From: an uncultured Pseudoxanthomonas sp.
Lineage (GTDB): Bacteria; Pseudomonadota; Gammaproteobacteria; Xanthomonadales; Xanthomonadaceae
Assembly: GCF_946886695.1 (NCBI RefSeq)
Contig: NZ_CAMPJD010000028.1
Location: 1 to 54,158 of the forward strand
DNA length: 54,158 nucleotides
Direction of reading: 5' to 3'
Part shown: positions 8,007-17,462 of the stretch, piece by piece
Numbering within the stretch: the first letter of the stretch is position 1
How the letters are laid out: the number at the start of each line of letters is the position of its first letter
Position numbers and translations under genes: made by a program
Notes under the pieces: generated by a model
The model's input: the letters and a program-made list of their open reading frames with translations, nothing else
Databases searched by the model: none
Told to the model about the DNA's origin: nothing

Positions 8007-9707
8007 TCAACCGTGCAGGCGCGCCAACAGTTCGTCGCGACTAATGTTCTCGGCCTCCGCCGACCGGCGCGCGCGATATTCGAACGTGCCCGCCGCCAAC
8101 CCACGTTCGGACACCACCACACGGTGCGGAATGCCGATCAGTTCGATGTCGGCGAACATCGCGCCGGGACGCAGGCCACGGTCGTCCAGCACCGCTTCGA
8201 TGCCGGCGGCCTGCAGCTCGTCGAGCAGCGCTTCGGCAGCACTGTTCACTGCGGCGTCGTTCTTCGGATTGATCATGCACACGGCCACCGTCCACGGCGC
8301 CATCGGCACGGGCCAGATGATGCCGTTGGCATCATGGTTCTGTTCGATGGCCGCAGCCACGATGCGCGACACGCCGATGCCATAACAGCCCATCGCGGGC
8401 GTGGCGGCCTTGCCGGTCTCGTCCAGCACGGTGAACTTCATCGCTTCGCTGTACTTGCGGCCGAGCTGGAACACATGGCCGACCTCGATGCCGCGGACGA
8501 TGCGGATTTCGCCGCCATCGGCCGCCTTGTCGCCCGCCACCACGTTGCGGATGTCGGCCACGGTCTCCGGCTCCGGCAGGTCGCGGCCCCAGTTGACGCC
8601 GGCCAGGTGGAAGCCGGCCTCGTTGGCGCCGACGACGAAATCCGCCATCGCCGCCACGTCGCGGTCGGCGACCACGCGGATCGCCTGCTTCGCGCCGATC
8701 GGGCCGAGGAAGCCCGGCTCGCTGCCCAGGTGGGCGAGGATCTCGGCCTCCGTCGCCAAGCGGTAGTCGGCCATGCCGGCGACCTTGCCCAGCTTGATCT
8801 CGTTGACGGCGTGGTCGCCACGCACCAGCGCCAGCACGAAGCCGGCGTCGGTCATGACGGCCACCGACTTCACCGTGCGCTGCAGCGGAATGCCGAGCAG
8901 CGCGGCGACGTCCTCGCAGGTCTTCTGCGTGGGCGTGGCGACTTTGTTCATCGCTTCAGAGGCGGCGGCGCGCGGCCCCGGTGCGGCCGCCTGCGCGGCT
9001 TCGACATTCGCGGCATAGTCGGAACCGGTGGAGAACGCGATGGCGTCCTCGCCAGAATCCGCCAGCACGTGGAACTCCTGCGAGGCATCGCCGCCGATGG
9101 CGCCGCTGTCCGCCTGCACGGCGCGGAAGTCCAGGCCCAGCCGCGTGAAGATGCGCGTATACGCCGCATGCATGTTGCGGTATTCGCGCACCAGGTCCTC
9201 GTCGGTGATGTGGAAGGAGTAGGCATCCTTCATCACGAACTCGCGCGCGCGCATCACGCCGAAACGCGGGCGGATCTCGTCGCGGAACTTGGTCTGGATC
9301 TGGTAGAAGTTGACCGGCAGCTGCTTGTAGCTGGACAGCTCCTGGCGCGCGAAGTCGGTGACGGCTTCTTCCGCGGTAGGGCTGTAGCAGAACGCCTGTT
9401 CCTTGCGGTCGGTGATCTTCAGCAGCTGGCCGCCGAACTTCTCCCACCGGCCCGTCTCTTCCCACAGCTCGCGCGGCTGGATGGTCGGCATGATCATCTC
9501 GATCGCGCCGGCATGGTTCATTTCCTCGCGCACCACGGTCTCCACCTTGCGCAGCACGCGCAGGCCCAGCGGCGACCAGGTGTACAGGCCGGCGGCCAGC
9601 TTGCGGATCATGCCGGCGCGCAGCATCAGCTGGTGGCTGACCAGTTCGGCGTCGGCCGGGGTTTCCTTGGTGGTGCGGAGGTGGAACTGCGACAGGCGCA
9701 TCGGCAT
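8007..9707 (-). CDS. proS: Prolyl-tRNA synthetase
   Basis: Charges tRNA-Pro with proline. At 566 residues it is the bacterial type: class II catalytic core with motif 1-2 region near [22 protein letters not shown], the [26 protein letters not shown] block (motif 2), and motif 3 [14 protein letters not shown]. An insertion of about 180 residues (about 235-400) between motifs 2 and 3 is the YbaK-like editing domain that clears Ala-tRNA-Pro. The C-terminal anticodon-binding domain starts near [20 protein letters not shown] monocistronic arrangement is likely, with a stem-loop downstream. Confidence 0.97.
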   Translation of the reverse strand: MPMRLSQFHLRTTKETPADAELVSHQLMLRAGMIRKLAAGLYTWSPLGLRVLRKVETVVREEMNHAGAIEMIMPTIQPRELWEETGRWEKFGGQLLKITDRKEQAFCYSPTAEEAVTDFARQELSSYKQLPVNFYQIQTKFRDEIRPRFGVMRAREFVMKDAYSFHITDEDLVREYRNMHAAYTRIFTRLGLDFRAVQADSGAIGGDASQEFHVLADSGEDAIAFSTGSDYAANVEAAQAAAPGPRAAASEAMNKVATPTQKTCEDVAALLGIPLQRTVKSVAVMTDAGFVLALVRGDHAVNEIKLGKVAGMADYRLATEAEILAHLGSEPGFLGPIGAKQAIRVVADRDVAAMADFVVGANEAGFHLAGVNWGRDLPEPETVADIRNVVAGDKAADGGEIRIVRGIEVGHVFQLGRKYSEAMKFTVLDETGKAATPAMGCYGIGVSRIVAAAIEQNHDANGIIWPVPMAPWTVAVCMINPKNDAAVNSAAEALLDELQAAGIEAVLDDRGLRPGAMFADIELIGIPHRVVVSERGLAAGTFEYRARRSAEAENISRDELLARLHG

Positions 9708-9772
9708 GGGGATCCGGGAGGGACGAACCGCCTATTTTGCCAGCGTTGGCCGCACCCCGGGGCGGCGGCGGG

Positions 9773-10060
9773 TCAATCCGCGTCGGTCGCCACGTCCCCA
9801 CTCACGCGGATGCCGGCCGGGGCTTCGCGGTCGATGCGCTCGAAGCGACGGTCCTTTGGAGGCTGCTCGGTGATCTGCAGTACACCGGCATCGTCGCGCC
9901 AGCGATACAGCGAGGGGCGGGCGTCGCGAGCCTGGGCAGCGGCAGCCTGGTCCGCGCGGGCCTGCTTGCGTGCCCCGGCATCCGGCGATTCGCTGGCAAG
10001 CCACCAGGCTACGCCGGCGCCCAGTGCCACGCCCGCCACGATGGCCAGCCAGGCGCGCAC
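9773..10060 (-). CDS. DUF4124 domain protein, membrane-anchored (short)
   Basis: A 95-residue protein of unknown function. An N-terminal hydrophobic segment (residues about 2-21, WLAIVAGVALGAGVAWWLA) looks like a membrane anchor, since there is no clear signal-peptidase site. The following Ala/Arg/Gln-rich linker leads to the DUF4124 core YRWRDDAGVLQITEQPP. It begins 8 bp after the stop of the second DUF4124 gene, so the two are probably co-transcribed and arose by duplication. DUF4124 proteins are common in gammaproteobacterial envelopes, but no role is established from sequence. Confidence 0.8.
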   Translation of the reverse strand: MRAWLAIVAGVALGAGVAWWLASESPDAGARKQARADQAAAAQARDARPSLYRWRDDAGVLQITEQPPKDRRFERIDREAPAGIRVSGDVATDAD

Positions 10061-10068
10061 GGGAAGGG

Positions 10069-10464
10069 TCAGGCGCCAGCTGCGGGCTTGCAGTACGCCT
10101 TCACGGCGGCTTCGGCCAGGCTCTGCTGGCTGGCGCGCCCGGCGTCGTCAAGCGTGGTATCCGGCTTGCCGTCGCCATCGGTGTCCTGCTGCACGGCGCC
10201 CTTGTTGGTGGCCAGGATCTGCAGGTTCATGCGCGCGGTGATGCATTGCGGGTTCTCGACCGACTTGCCGGCGGGCTGCACCTCTGCCGCCGGGGCGCCG
10301 TACTGGTTGATGCGCCGGTTCTGCACGGTCTGGTTCGGCGGCGGGCTGTCCGCATAGTGGGTCACGCCGTTCTTGTCCTTCCACTGGTAGACCTGCTGGG
10401 CCTGCGCGGCGGAGGCGGTTGCCAGGCAGAGCGCCAGCACGGACAGGCAGGGCAGGAGGCGCAT
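10069..10464 (-). CDS. DUF4124 domain-containing periplasmic protein
   Basis: A 131-residue protein with a classical signal peptide (MRLLPCLSVLALCLATASAAQA, cleavage after AQA) followed at once by the DUF4124 module QQVYQWKDKNGVTHYADSPPP. A DTDGDGKPDTT stretch further on resembles a calcium-binding loop of the thrombospondin-3 type. Start 10464 is chosen for its GGAG 7 nt upstream and signal peptide; a longer frame back to 10569 would run into the divergent pssA start. Function unknown; exported to the periplasm by prediction. Confidence 0.83.
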   Translation of the reverse strand: MRLLPCLSVLALCLATASAAQAQQVYQWKDKNGVTHYADSPPPNQTVQNRRINQYGAPAAEVQPAGKSVENPQCITARMNLQILATNKGAVQQDTDGDGKPDTTLDDAGRASQQSLAEAAVKAYCKPAAGA

Positions 10465-10555
10465 GGGAAGCTCCGGATCACGGGGGCCCTGATTGCAGCA
10501 CCCCGGGGCCGCGCAGGCAAGCCGGTTGGCGGAGCGCTGGGCTAAACTGCGACCC

Positions 10556-11335
10556 ATGAACGAAATCACGCCGCCCCCGCGCTCCCGCGGGATTTACCTG
10601 CTGCCCAACCTGTTCACCACTGCGGGCCTGTTTGCCGGGTTCTTCGCGATCATCGCCGCGGCCAACGGACAGTTCGTGAACGCCGCCATCGCGGTGTTCG
10701 TCGCGGGCCTGATGGACGGCATCGACGGGCGCGTGGCGCGCCTGACCGGCACCAGCAGCGAGTTCGGCGTGCAGTACGACTCGCTGGCCGACCTGGTCAG
10801 CTTCGGCCTGGCGCCGTCGCTGGTGATGTACCACTGGTCGCTGTCGGCGCTGAAGTTCGACGGCGGCGTGATGGGGCGCGTGGGCTGGGTGGTGGCGTTC
10901 CTCTATGCGGCTTGCGCGGCGCTGCGGCTGGCCCGCTTCAATACGCAGGTCGGCACCGTGGACAAGCGCTGGTTCGTCGGCCTGGCCAGTCCGGCCGCGG
11001 CGGGGTTGATGATGTCTTTCGTGTGGGCGTTCGCGGACGGCGAGCTGGGCTGGACCGGGGAGGAGCTGCGCTATGTCGCGCTTGCGGTCACGCTGGTTGC
11101 CGCGCTGTTGATGGTCAGCCGTATCCGCTTCTGGAGCTTCAAGGGCACGGGCGAAGGCGGCGCGAAGGCCGACCGCATCCCGTTCGTGGTGCTGGCGCTG
11201 GTGCCGCTGGTGCTGGCGATCCTCTTCATCGACCTGCCGCGCACGTTGCTGGCCGTGGGCGTCGTCTACGCCCTGTCCGGCCCGGGCTTCTGGCTGTGGC
11301 AGCGGATGCGCCGCAACAAGGACGGCGCGGCATGA
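10556..11335 (+). CDS. pssA: CDP-diacylglycerol--serine O-phosphatidyltransferase
   Basis: Makes phosphatidylserine, precursor of phosphatidylethanolamine, in the inner membrane. The protein is 259 residues from ATG 10556 (MNEITPPPRSRGIYLLPN). The CDP-alcohol phosphotransferase signature reads DGIDGRVARL, then FGVQYDSLADLVSFG, supplying the metal- and nucleotide-binding aspartates. About seven or eight hydrophobic helices follow, with the PNLFTTAGLFAGFFAI helix typical of the type II (Bacillus/xanthomonad) PssA rather than the E. coli phospholipase-D type. A frame extension back to 10493 has no ribosome site. The stop overlaps the ATG of the HolD-like gene (ATGA). Confidence 0.94.
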   Translation: MNEITPPPRSRGIYLLPNLFTTAGLFAGFFAIIAAANGQFVNAAIAVFVAGLMDGIDGRVARLTGTSSEFGVQYDSLADLVSFGLAPSLVMYHWSLSALKFDGGVMGRVGWVVAFLYAACAALRLARFNTQVGTVDKRWFVGLASPAAAGLMMSFVWAFADGELGWTGEELRYVALAVTLVAALLMVSRIRFWSFKGTGEGGAKADRIPFVVLALVPLVLAILFIDLPRTLLAVGVVYALSGPGFWLWQRMRRNKDGAA

Positions 11336-11760
11336 CATTCGCGTCGGACCGTCTGTGGTCGGCCGAGCAGCAAGGGTGGCTGCGCGCGCTGGGCCATACG
11401 GTGTACCTGCCGGCGGACTGGCCGACCGAAGCCGGCGCGCCGCCGGCCGTGGAGACGTCGCCTGCCCGCGTCGCGACCGATCTTGCTCCGCCGGTCGCAC
11501 GCGCGCGACCTCCCGCGCGTGAGGTCATCGATGTGCCACGGCCTGCGCGGCAGGCGCCCGCGTCCCGCCCGCCCGGATCACGGTTGCCGGACCGGCTGCA
11601 CTTCGCGTTGATCCGCGCCTCCGGCTGCAACCCCAATGCGCCCGGCGCTGCCGAACTGTTCGCCCAGTGGCCCAGTTCCGCGGAACTGCGCGGCAACCCG
11701 GCTGCCAAGCGCGCGTTGTGGCCGGCGCTGAGGCGGCTGCGCCGCGGGGCATCCGCGTGA
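11332..11760 (+). CDS. Probable DNA polymerase III psi subunit (HolD-like), divergent
   Basis: A 142-residue protein that standard searches may leave as hypothetical. The N-terminal segment WLRALGHTVYLPADW corresponds in position and spacing to E. coli HolD WQLQQLGITQWSLRRP, the region that contacts the clamp loader. The C-terminal segment SSAELRGNPAAKRALWPALR matches HolD LTDLRANPTARAALWQQI. The centre (about 30-85) is a Pro/Arg/Ala-rich spacer. Like E. coli holD, it lies immediately before rimI and overlaps it (GTGA). It also overlaps pssA by 4 bp. Psi joins chi (holC, present here at 15.5 kb) and links single-stranded DNA-binding protein to the clamp loader. The HolD comparison is from memory, so this is a strong inference rather than proof. 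Confidence 0.65.
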   Translation: MTFASDRLWSAEQQGWLRALGHTVYLPADWPTEAGAPPAVETSPARVATDLAPPVARARPPAREVIDVPRPARQAPASRPPGSRLPDRLHFALIRASGCNPNAPGAAELFAQWPSSAELRGNPAAKRALWPALRRLRRGASA

Positions 11761-12266
11761 GTGCGCGGGGCGCCGAAGCGTCGCCGGCGTCCGTCTCCAG
11801 CCTGCGCCCGATGCGCGAGGGCGACCTTGACGCCGTGATGGCGATCGAGCAGCGCGCCTATCCCTTTCCGTGGACGCGCGGCATCTTCCGCGACTGCCTG
11901 AAGGCGGGTTATCCCTCGTGGGTGATGACGGAACACGGCATGGTGATCGGCTACGGATTGCTCAGCATCGCCGCCGATGAGGCGCATGTACTGAATATCT
12001 GCATCGCCCCCGAGCGGCAGGGTCGCGGCCTGGGGCGCTATCTGCTGCGGGCGCTGGTGAAGATCGCCCGCGACCTGCGCGTGCAGCGCGTGTTCCTGGA
12101 AGTGCGTCCATCCAATCCGGGCGCGATCACGCTGTACCACAGCGAAGGCTTCAACGAGATCGGCCGCCGTCCGCGCTACTACCCGGCCCGTGACGGGCGC
12201 GAGGACGCGCTGGTGATGGCGATCGAGTTGGTCGCAGACGACATCACCACGATGCCGCCGCTGTAG
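11757..12266 (+). CDS. rimI: Ribosomal protein S18-alanine N-acetyltransferase
   Basis: GNAT-fold enzyme that acetylates the N-terminus of ribosomal protein S18. From the GTG at 11757 (overlapping the upstream stop as GTGA) it is 169 residues. It has RPMREGDLDAVMAIEQRAYPFPWT at the start, the acetyl-CoA loop VLNICIAPERQGRGLGRYLL with the Q/RxxGxG/A pattern, and FLEVRPSNPGAITLYHSEGF containing the conserved Glu and Tyr of RimI. A longer open frame to 11667 lies inside the HolD-like gene and is disfavoured. The TAG stop is contained in a GTAG-headed stem-loop that begins within the last codons. Confidence 0.93.
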   Translation: MSARGAEASPASVSSLRPMREGDLDAVMAIEQRAYPFPWTRGIFRDCLKAGYPSWVMTEHGMVIGYGLLSIAADEAHVLNICIAPERQGRGLGRYLLRALVKIARDLRVQRVFLEVRPSNPGAITLYHSEGFNEIGRRPRYYPARDGREDALVMAIELVADDITTMPPL

Positions 12267-12284
12267 GGCGGGCCCTGGCCCGCC
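12263..12284 (+). repeat. GTAG-headed REP-like stem-loop
   Basis: GTAG followed by the 8-bp inverted repeat GGCGGGCC/GGCCCGCC with a 2-nt centre. This is the architecture of the GTAG-type REP sequences of Stenotrophomonas (SMAG) that RAYT transposases recognise. It could also serve as a rimI terminator, though no U-tract follows. It overlaps the last 4 nt of rimI. Confidence 0.55.
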
Positions 12285-12311
12285 GTCGCGCCGACGATGG
12301 TGAATTTCCCA

Positions 12312-12341
12312 CCGTCATCCCGGCTTTCGCCGGGATGACGG
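12312..12341. repeat. Palindromic intergenic repeat, single copy
   Basis: A 13-bp perfect inverted repeat, CCGTCATCCCGGC/GCCGGGATGACGG, around a TTTC loop. The same half-site (GTCATCCC/GGGATGAC) recurs in the two doublets on either side of valS. Lies in the 210-bp gap between rimI and valS, which holds only repeats. Confidence 0.75.
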
Positions 12342-12370
12342 AGAAGAACCATCAGGCCGGCGTCTGTCCG

Positions 12371-12466
12371 TCGTTCCCGCGAACGCGGGAATCCATTTTG
12401 ATTCTGGCTGCGCTGAAGAGACAACGGCAACGTCAAAATGGATCCCAGCGTTCGCTGGGATGACGA
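12371..12466. repeat. REP-like doublet downstream of valS
   Basis: Two hairpins in inverted orientation. The first is TTCCCGC/GCGGGAA around GAAC (12374-12391); the second is TCCCAGCG/CGCTGGGA (12443-12460). Next to them are complementary arms TCCATTTTGA and TCAAAATGGA, so the whole element can fold into one long cruciform. Ends 10 bp before the valS stop. Layout resembles a REPIN (REP doublet forming a hairpin). Confidence 0.75.
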
Positions 12467-12476
12467 CTGGATGCCG

Positions 12477-15410
12477 TCAGCCCAGCTTCGCGCGCTGTCC
12501 GTGCAGGGCGACCAGCTGGTTGCTCCAGTCGGCCAGGCGCTGCCGCTCCTGCTCCACCACCGCCGCCGGCACCTTGTCGGTGAACTTGGCCAGCTTGGCC
12601 TCGCTCTTGTCCTTCTCGCCGGCGACGCGGGCGATGTCCTTGTCCAGGCGGGCGCGCTCGGCATCCAGGTCGACGAGTCCTTCCAGTGGGACCAGCAGCT
12701 TCAGTTCTCCGACCACGGCGGCTGCGGACGCCGGTGCGTCCGCGCCGGCCTCAAGCCATGCGATATCGTCCAGCTTCAGCAGGAATGAGAGCGACGAAGC
12801 GAAGCGCGTGATGCGCGCGCGGTCGTTGTCATGGCCGTCCTGCAGCAGCAAGCGGATGGTCTTTGCCGGCGAGACGTTCAATTCGCTGCGCACGCGGCGG
12901 AGCGTGGAGACCATGGTCTTCAGCCATTCCACGTCGGCATCGGCCTGCGCGTAGTCCTGGCCGGCGAAATCGGCGGCGGTCGGGTAGGGACGCAGCGAGA
13001 CCGTGCCGCCTTCGATACCCAGCTTCGGCGCAACCTGCTGCCACAGTTCTTCGGTAACGAACGGGGTCAGCGGGTGCAACAGGCGCAGCAGCGATTCCAG
13101 TACGTACAGCAGGGTATGACGGGTGCTGACCGCCGAGGCCAAATCATTGCCGTTGAGCGCAGGCTTGGCCAGTTCGACGAACCAGTCGCAGAACTCGTTC
13201 CATGCGAACTCGTACAGCGCTTGCGCCAGCAGGTCGAAGCGGTAGGCGGCGAACTGGGTTTCGACCTCGGCGGTGACCTTGGCCAGGCGCGAGAGGATCC
13301 ACTTCTCGGCGTCGGTGACCGGATTCGGCATCGCGCTGCCCCCATCCGCCCTTCGGGCACCTTCCCCCGCAAGCGGAGGAAGGGAGAACGCCGCGGTGTT
13401 CATCAGCACGAAGCGGGTGGCGTTCCACAGCTTGTTGCAGAAATTCTTGTAGCCCTCGGCGCGGCCCATGTCGAACTTGATGTCGCGGCCATGCGTCGCG
13501 AGCGCGGCGATGGTGAAGCGCAGCGCGTCGGCGCCGTGCGGCACGATGCCGTCGGGGAACTCCTTGCGCGTGGCCTTCTCGATCTTCTCGGCCATCTTCG
13601 GCTGCATCAGGCCGCCGGTGCGCTTGGCCACCAAGTCTTCCAGCGAAATGCCGTCGATGATGTCGAGCGGGTCCAGCACGTTGCCCTTCGACTTGGACAT
13701 CTTCTGGCCGTCCTTGTCGCGGATCAGGCCGGTCATGTAGACGTCGCGGAACGGCACCTGGCCGACAAAGCTGTCGGTGGCCATGACCATGCGCGCCACC
13801 CAGAAGAAGATGATGTCGAAGCCGGTGACCAGCACCGACGACGGCAGGTAGCGGTCGAAGCCGCGTTCGGCCATCGCCTGTTCGTCAGGCCAGCCCATCG
13901 TGCTGAACGGCCACAGCTGCGAGGAGAACCAGGTCTCCAGCACATCGCTGTCCTGGGTCAGCGCGATGTCGGCGGACAGGCCGGCCTTCGCGCGCGCCTC
14001 AGCTTCGTCGCGGCCGACGTAGCAGGTGCCGGCGTCATCGAACCATGCCGGGATGCGGTGGCCCCACCAGAGCTGGCGGCTGATGCACCAGTCCTGGATG
14101 TTTTCCATCCAGTGGCGGTAGGTATTGATCCAGTTCGGCGGGACGAACTTCACCTGTCCGGACTCGACGAGTTCCAGACCACGTTTGGCCAAGCCGTCCA
14201 TCTTCACGAACCACTGGTCGGTCAGGTAAGGCTCGATCACCTGGCTGGTGCGGTCGCCGCGCGGCACCTGCAGCTTGTGCGGCTTGGTCTCGACCAGCAG
14301 GCCGAGGTCTTCGAGGTCCGCGAGCACGACCTTGCGTGCTTCGTAGCGATCGAGACCCATCAGTTTGGCAGGAATGAAATTCAGGATGTTGGCGTCCCGA
14401 ATGGCTGCGTCGATTATCTCTAATGGTTGCGCCGAGGTTGAACCATAAGTAGCTACTGAGGGATCGCCAACGATCTTGGCTTCCGGAGTAAGGATATTGA
14501 TGAGTCCACGATTGGGAACGGCATCGAATTCCCCCTTTTCGACATGCCGTTGCCAAACCGCATAATCGTTGAAGTCGTGCGCCGGTGTGACCTTGACCAC
14601 GCCCGTGCCGAACTCGCGGTCGACATAGTCGTCGGCGATGACGGGAATCTCGCGGTCGGTCAGCGGCAGCTTCACCGTCTTGCCGATCAAATGTGCGTAG
14701 CGCTCGTCCTCCGGATGCACCATCACCGCAGTGTCGCCGAGCATGGTTTCCGGGCGCGTCGTCGCCACCACCAGCGACCCACTGCCGTCGGCCAGCGGAT
14801 ATTCGATCGACCAAAGGAAGCCGTCTTCCTCGACGTTCTCCACTTCCAGATCCGAGATCGCCGTCTTCAGCACCGGATCCCAGTTGACCAGGCGCTGGCC
14901 GCGGTAGATCAGGCCCTGCTCGTGCCAGCGCACGAAGGCTTCGATGACCGCTTTCGACGCGTCTTCGTCCATGGTGAACGTGCTGCGCGACCAGTCGCCC
15001 GATGCACCCATGCGACGCATCTGGCGCTCGATGGTGTCACCGGACTGCGCCTTCCACTCCCACACCTTGGCGATGAAACCGTCGCGGCCCAGCGAATCGC
15101 GCGTCTCGCCCTTGCCTTCCAGCGCCAGGTTGCGACTGACCACCATCTCGGTGGCGATGCCGGCGTGGTCCGTCCCCATCTGCCACAGCGTGTCGTAACC
15201 GCGCATGCGGTGGTAGCGCACCAGCGCGTCCATCAGCGTGTGCTGGAACGCGTGGCCCATGTGCAGCGTGCCGGTGACGTTCGGCGGCGGCAGCAGCACG
15301 GTGTAAGGCTGGCCCGTGCCGCTGGGCTTGAAGTAGCCGGCGGCTTCCCACTGCGCATACAGGCGGGATTCGAAGGATTTCGGGTCGTAGCTGGAGGCGA
15401 GGTCGGTCAT
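12477..15410 (-). CDS. valS: Valyl-tRNA synthetase
   Basis: Charges tRNA-Val; 977 residues from ATG 15410, slightly longer than E. coli ValRS (951). The class I HIGH motif is HMGH at 50-53 ([17 protein letters not shown]) and KMSKS is at 570-574. Between them lies the CP1 editing domain ([18 protein letters not shown]). The C-terminal end is the ValRS coiled coil ([31 protein letters not shown]). Residues about 676-693 ([18 protein letters not shown]) are encoded by a palindromic repeat inserted in frame at the junction of the catalytic and anticodon-binding domains, where family length varies. A longer open frame to 15656 runs through the upstream repeat and into holC and is rejected. Downstream of pepA and holC, as in E. 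coli. Confidence 0.97.
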   Translation of the reverse strand: MTDLASSYDPKSFESRLYAQWEAAGYFKPSGTGQPYTVLLPPPNVTGTLHMGHAFQHTLMDALVRYHRMRGYDTLWQMGTDHAGIATEMVVSRNLALEGKGETRDSLGRDGFIAKVWEWKAQSGDTIERQMRRMGASGDWSRSTFTMDEDASKAVIEAFVRWHEQGLIYRGQRLVNWDPVLKTAISDLEVENVEEDGFLWSIEYPLADGSGSLVVATTRPETMLGDTAVMVHPEDERYAHLIGKTVKLPLTDREIPVIADDYVDREFGTGVVKVTPAHDFNDYAVWQRHVEKGEFDAVPNRGLINILTPEAKIVGDPSVATYGSTSAQPLEIIDAAIRDANILNFIPAKLMGLDRYEARKVVLADLEDLGLLVETKPHKLQVPRGDRTSQVIEPYLTDQWFVKMDGLAKRGLELVESGQVKFVPPNWINTYRHWMENIQDWCISRQLWWGHRIPAWFDDAGTCYVGRDEAEARAKAGLSADIALTQDSDVLETWFSSQLWPFSTMGWPDEQAMAERGFDRYLPSSVLVTGFDIIFFWVARMVMATDSFVGQVPFRDVYMTGLIRDKDGQKMSKSKGNVLDPLDIIDGISLEDLVAKRTGGLMQPKMAEKIEKATRKEFPDGIVPHGADALRFTIAALATHGRDIKFDMGRAEGYKNFCNKLWNATRFVLMNTAAFSLPPLAGEGARRADGGSAMPNPVTDAEKWILSRLAKVTAEVETQFAAYRFDLLAQALYEFAWNEFCDWFVELAKPALNGNDLASAVSTRHTLLYVLESLLRLLHPLTPFVTEELWQQVAPKLGIEGGTVSLRPYPTAADFAGQDYAQADADVEWLKTMVSTLRRVRSELNVSPAKTIRLLLQDGHDNDRARITRFASSLSFLLKLDDIAWLEAGADAPASAAAVVGELKLLVPLEGLVDLDAERARLDKDIARVAGEKDKSEAKLAKFTDKVPAAVVEQERQRLADWSNQLVALHGQRAKLG
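13340..13385 (-). repeat. In-frame palindromic element inside valS (half-element)
   Basis: On the minus strand the element is a hairpin CCTTCCTCCGC/GCGGGGGAAGG (one mismatch), then GGTGCCCGAAGGGCGGATGG with the small hairpin GCCC-GAA-GGGC. The core GAAGGTGCCCGAAGGGCGGA is identical to the left half of the purL element at 24422. It is translated as [15 protein letters not shown] without shifting the frame. Confidence 0.8.
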
Positions 15411-15430
15411 GGGGTTCCGGATGTTTGAGT

Positions 15431-15537
15431 CGTCATCCCGGCGGACGCCGGGATCCATCTTGATCTTGCCTTTGCGTTGTCTGGGGGTGAGGCCACAGCA
15501 ACGGCAAAGTGGATTCCAGCGTTCGCTGGAATGACGG
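15431..15537. repeat. REP-like doublet upstream of valS
   Basis: Two inverted hairpins, ATCCCGGC/GCCGGGAT around GGAC (15435-15454) and ATTCCAGC/GCTGGAAT around GTTC (15513-15532). Outer arms CGTCAT and ATGACG close the structure. Same family as the doublet at 12371. Fills most of the 131-bp gap between holC and valS and would separate or attenuate the two transcripts. Confidence 0.75.
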
Positions 15538-15541
15538 GGGC

Positions 15542-15964
15542 TTACATGTCGTGCTTGTTCACTTCGAAACCGCGCGCCTTGTACTGCTTCCAGCGCTCGC
15601 GCAGCGGCTCGCGCGCGGACGGGTCGGCCGGCACCACCTCCAGCACGCGCTCGCACTCACCGGCGTAGGCGGCATCGCGCAGGTTGATCACCAGCGCGCG
15701 GGCCGGTGCGTCGAACTCCGGCGTTGCGATCAGCACGGGCGTCAGCTCGTCCTCTTCGTCCCCGGCGATCTGGTGCGGGATGTACGCATCGGGATCGAAC
15801 TCCCACAACAGCTCGTCCAGCTCCTCCGCCTGCGCGGCGTCGCGCGCGAGGATCAGGGTCCACTGGTTGCTGTCGTAGGCCTTGCGCACCAGCTCGCACA
15901 CCAGCTTGAGGGGTTCCTCGAGAAAGCGCGGCTTGGCGATCAGGTAGAAGTCGGCACGGGCCAT
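15542..15964 (-). CDS. holC: DNA polymerase III chi subunit
   Basis: Clamp-loader accessory subunit that binds SSB and pairs with psi. The protein is 140 residues with the HolC pattern: [11 protein letters not shown] at the N-terminus, [39 protein letters not shown], then [13 protein letters not shown] and the C-terminal [14 protein letters not shown]. Sits 22 bp downstream of pepA and upstream of valS, the same order as in E. coli. A REP-like doublet separates it from valS. Confidence 0.92.
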   Translation of the reverse strand: MARADFYLIAKPRFLEEPLKLVCELVRKAYDSNQWTLILARDAAQAEELDELLWEFDPDAYIPHQIAGDEEDELTPVLIATPEFDAPARALVINLRDAAYAGECERVLEVVPADPSAREPLRERWKQYKARGFEVNKHDM

Positions 15965-15986
15965 GGCGTAGGGGCAGCGTCGCCGG

Positions 15987-17462
15987 TCAGGCGACGCGGT
16001 CCAGCAGCCACTGGCTCAGCAGGCCGACCGGACGACCGGTGGCCATGCCGCGCTTGCCTTCGTCGTTGGCCACGCCGGCGATGTCCAGGTGCGCCCAGCG
16101 CTGGCCTTCGGTGAAGCGGGCCAGGAAGCAGCCGGCCGTGATTGCGCCGGCCCAGCGGCCGCCGATGTTGTAGACGTCGGCGAAGCTGGATTCCAGCTGG
16201 GTCTGGTACTCGTCCCACAGCGGCAGGCGCCAGGCGCGGTCGAACACGGTTTCGCCGGCACCCAGCAGTTCGTTGCTGAGGTCGTCGTGCTTGCTCATCA
16301 GGCCGCTGGCGTAGCGGCCCAGCGCCACGATGCACGCACCCGTCAGCGTGGCCACGTCGACCAACGCGGCGGGCTTGAAGCGCTCGGCGTAGGTCAGGGC
16401 GTCGCACAGGATCAGGCGGCCTTCGGCATCGGTGTTGCCGACTTCGATCGTCTTGCCGGACATGCTGGTGATGACGTCGGACGGACGATAGGCGTTGCCG
16501 TCGATGGCGTTCTCCACCGCGGGCACGATCACCACCAGGTTCAGCGGCAGCTTCATCTTCACCGCGGCCACGAAGGTGCCCAGCACGCTGCCTGCGCCCA
16601 GCATGTCGTACTTCATTTCCTCGATGCCGCCCTGCGTCTTCAGGTTGACGCCGCCGGTGTCGAAGGTGATGCCCTTGCCGACCAGCACAAAGGGTTTGGC
16701 GTCGGCGTCGGTGGCACCGTTCCACTTCAGCACGATCAGGTGCGGACGGTTGGCCGAACCCCGCGCCACCGCCAGCAGCGAGCCCATGCCCAGCGCTTCC
16801 ATCTGCGTCTCGTCGAGGATCTCGGCCTCGGCGCCGTTCTCGGATGCGTACTTCTGCGCCTGCTCGGCCAGGTAGGCCGGATTGCAGATGTTCGGCGGCA
16901 GGTTGCCCAGCTCGCGGGTGACTTGCACGCCGGCGGCGATGGCGACGCCCTGTGCAAGTGCCTGCACATCCTCGCCGTTGACGGCGAAGTGGGTCAGGCC
17001 CGGGTCGTCGTTTTTCTTCTTGCCGAGCGTGGCGGTGTAGCGATAGCAGGCGTGGTCGGCGGCGATCACTGCCTGGCGGATCTTCCAGGCGGCATCGCGG
17101 TCCTTCACGTCCACCTCGGACAGGGTGAACAGGGCGCTGCGGACCGGGCCGAGCTTGAGCGCGCGGGCGGCATCGCCCACGGCCTTCAGGTACTGCGCCA
17201 CGCCGAACTTGGCGGTCTCGCCCAGTCCCACCACCAGCACGCGCGGGGCGGTCACGCCGGGCAGGTCGTGCAACAGGGTGGCCTTGCCGGTCTTGCCGCC
17301 GATGTCGCCCCGCTGCAGCAGTGCCGACAGCTTGCCGCCGCTGGCCGCGTCCACCGCCTGGCCGGCCGCGGTCAGGCTCTTGTCGGCGTAGGCGCCTACC
17401 ACGATGCAATCGACGCCGGCCTGGGCGGGGGCTTCGTGGTTCAGGGTGAATTCCAGCGTCAT
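15987..17462 (-). CDS. pepA: Leucyl aminopeptidase (M17)
   Basis: Cytosolic dinuclear-metal aminopeptidase of 491 residues, the normal size for PepA. The M17 signature NTDAEGRL is present, with metal-binding and catalytic segments [28 protein letters not shown] and [15 protein letters not shown]. In E. coli PepA also acts as a Xer accessory and carAB regulator; xerD lies 3 kb away here, but a link cannot be read from sequence. Diverges from lptF across 129 bp, matching the E. coli arrangement, and is first in the pepA-holC-valS order. Confidence 0.96.
   Translation of the reverse strand: MTLEFTLNHEAPAQAGVDCIVVGAYADKSLTAAGQAVDAASGGKLSALLQRGDIGGKTGKATLLHDLPGVTAPRVLVVGLGETAKFGVAQYLKAVGDAARALKLGPVRSALFTLSEVDVKDRDAAWKIRQAVIAADHACYRYTATLGKKKNDDPGLTHFAVNGEDVQALAQGVAIAAGVQVTRELGNLPPNICNPAYLAEQAQKYASENGAEAEILDETQMEALGMGSLLAVARGSANRPHLIVLKWNGATDADAKPFVLVGKGITFDTGGVNLKTQGGIEEMKYDMLGAGSVLGTFVAAVKMKLPLNLVVIVPAVENAIDGNAYRPSDVITSMSGKTIEVGNTDAEGRLILCDALTYAERFKPAALVDVATLTGACIVALGRYASGLMSKHDDLSNELLGAGETVFDRAWRLPLWDEYQTQLESSFADVYNIGGRWAGAITAGCFLARFTEGQRWAHLDIAGVANDEGKRGMATGRPVGLLSQWLLDRVA

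Noticed and set aside
10493..10555. Upstream extension of pssA
   Set aside because: It adds 21 residues without family similarity or ribosome site and would cover the promoter region of the divergent DUF4124 gene.
15411..15656. N-terminal extension of valS
   Set aside because: The extra codons come from the REP-like doublet and from holC antisense frame; ValRS proteins start close to the ATG at 15410.
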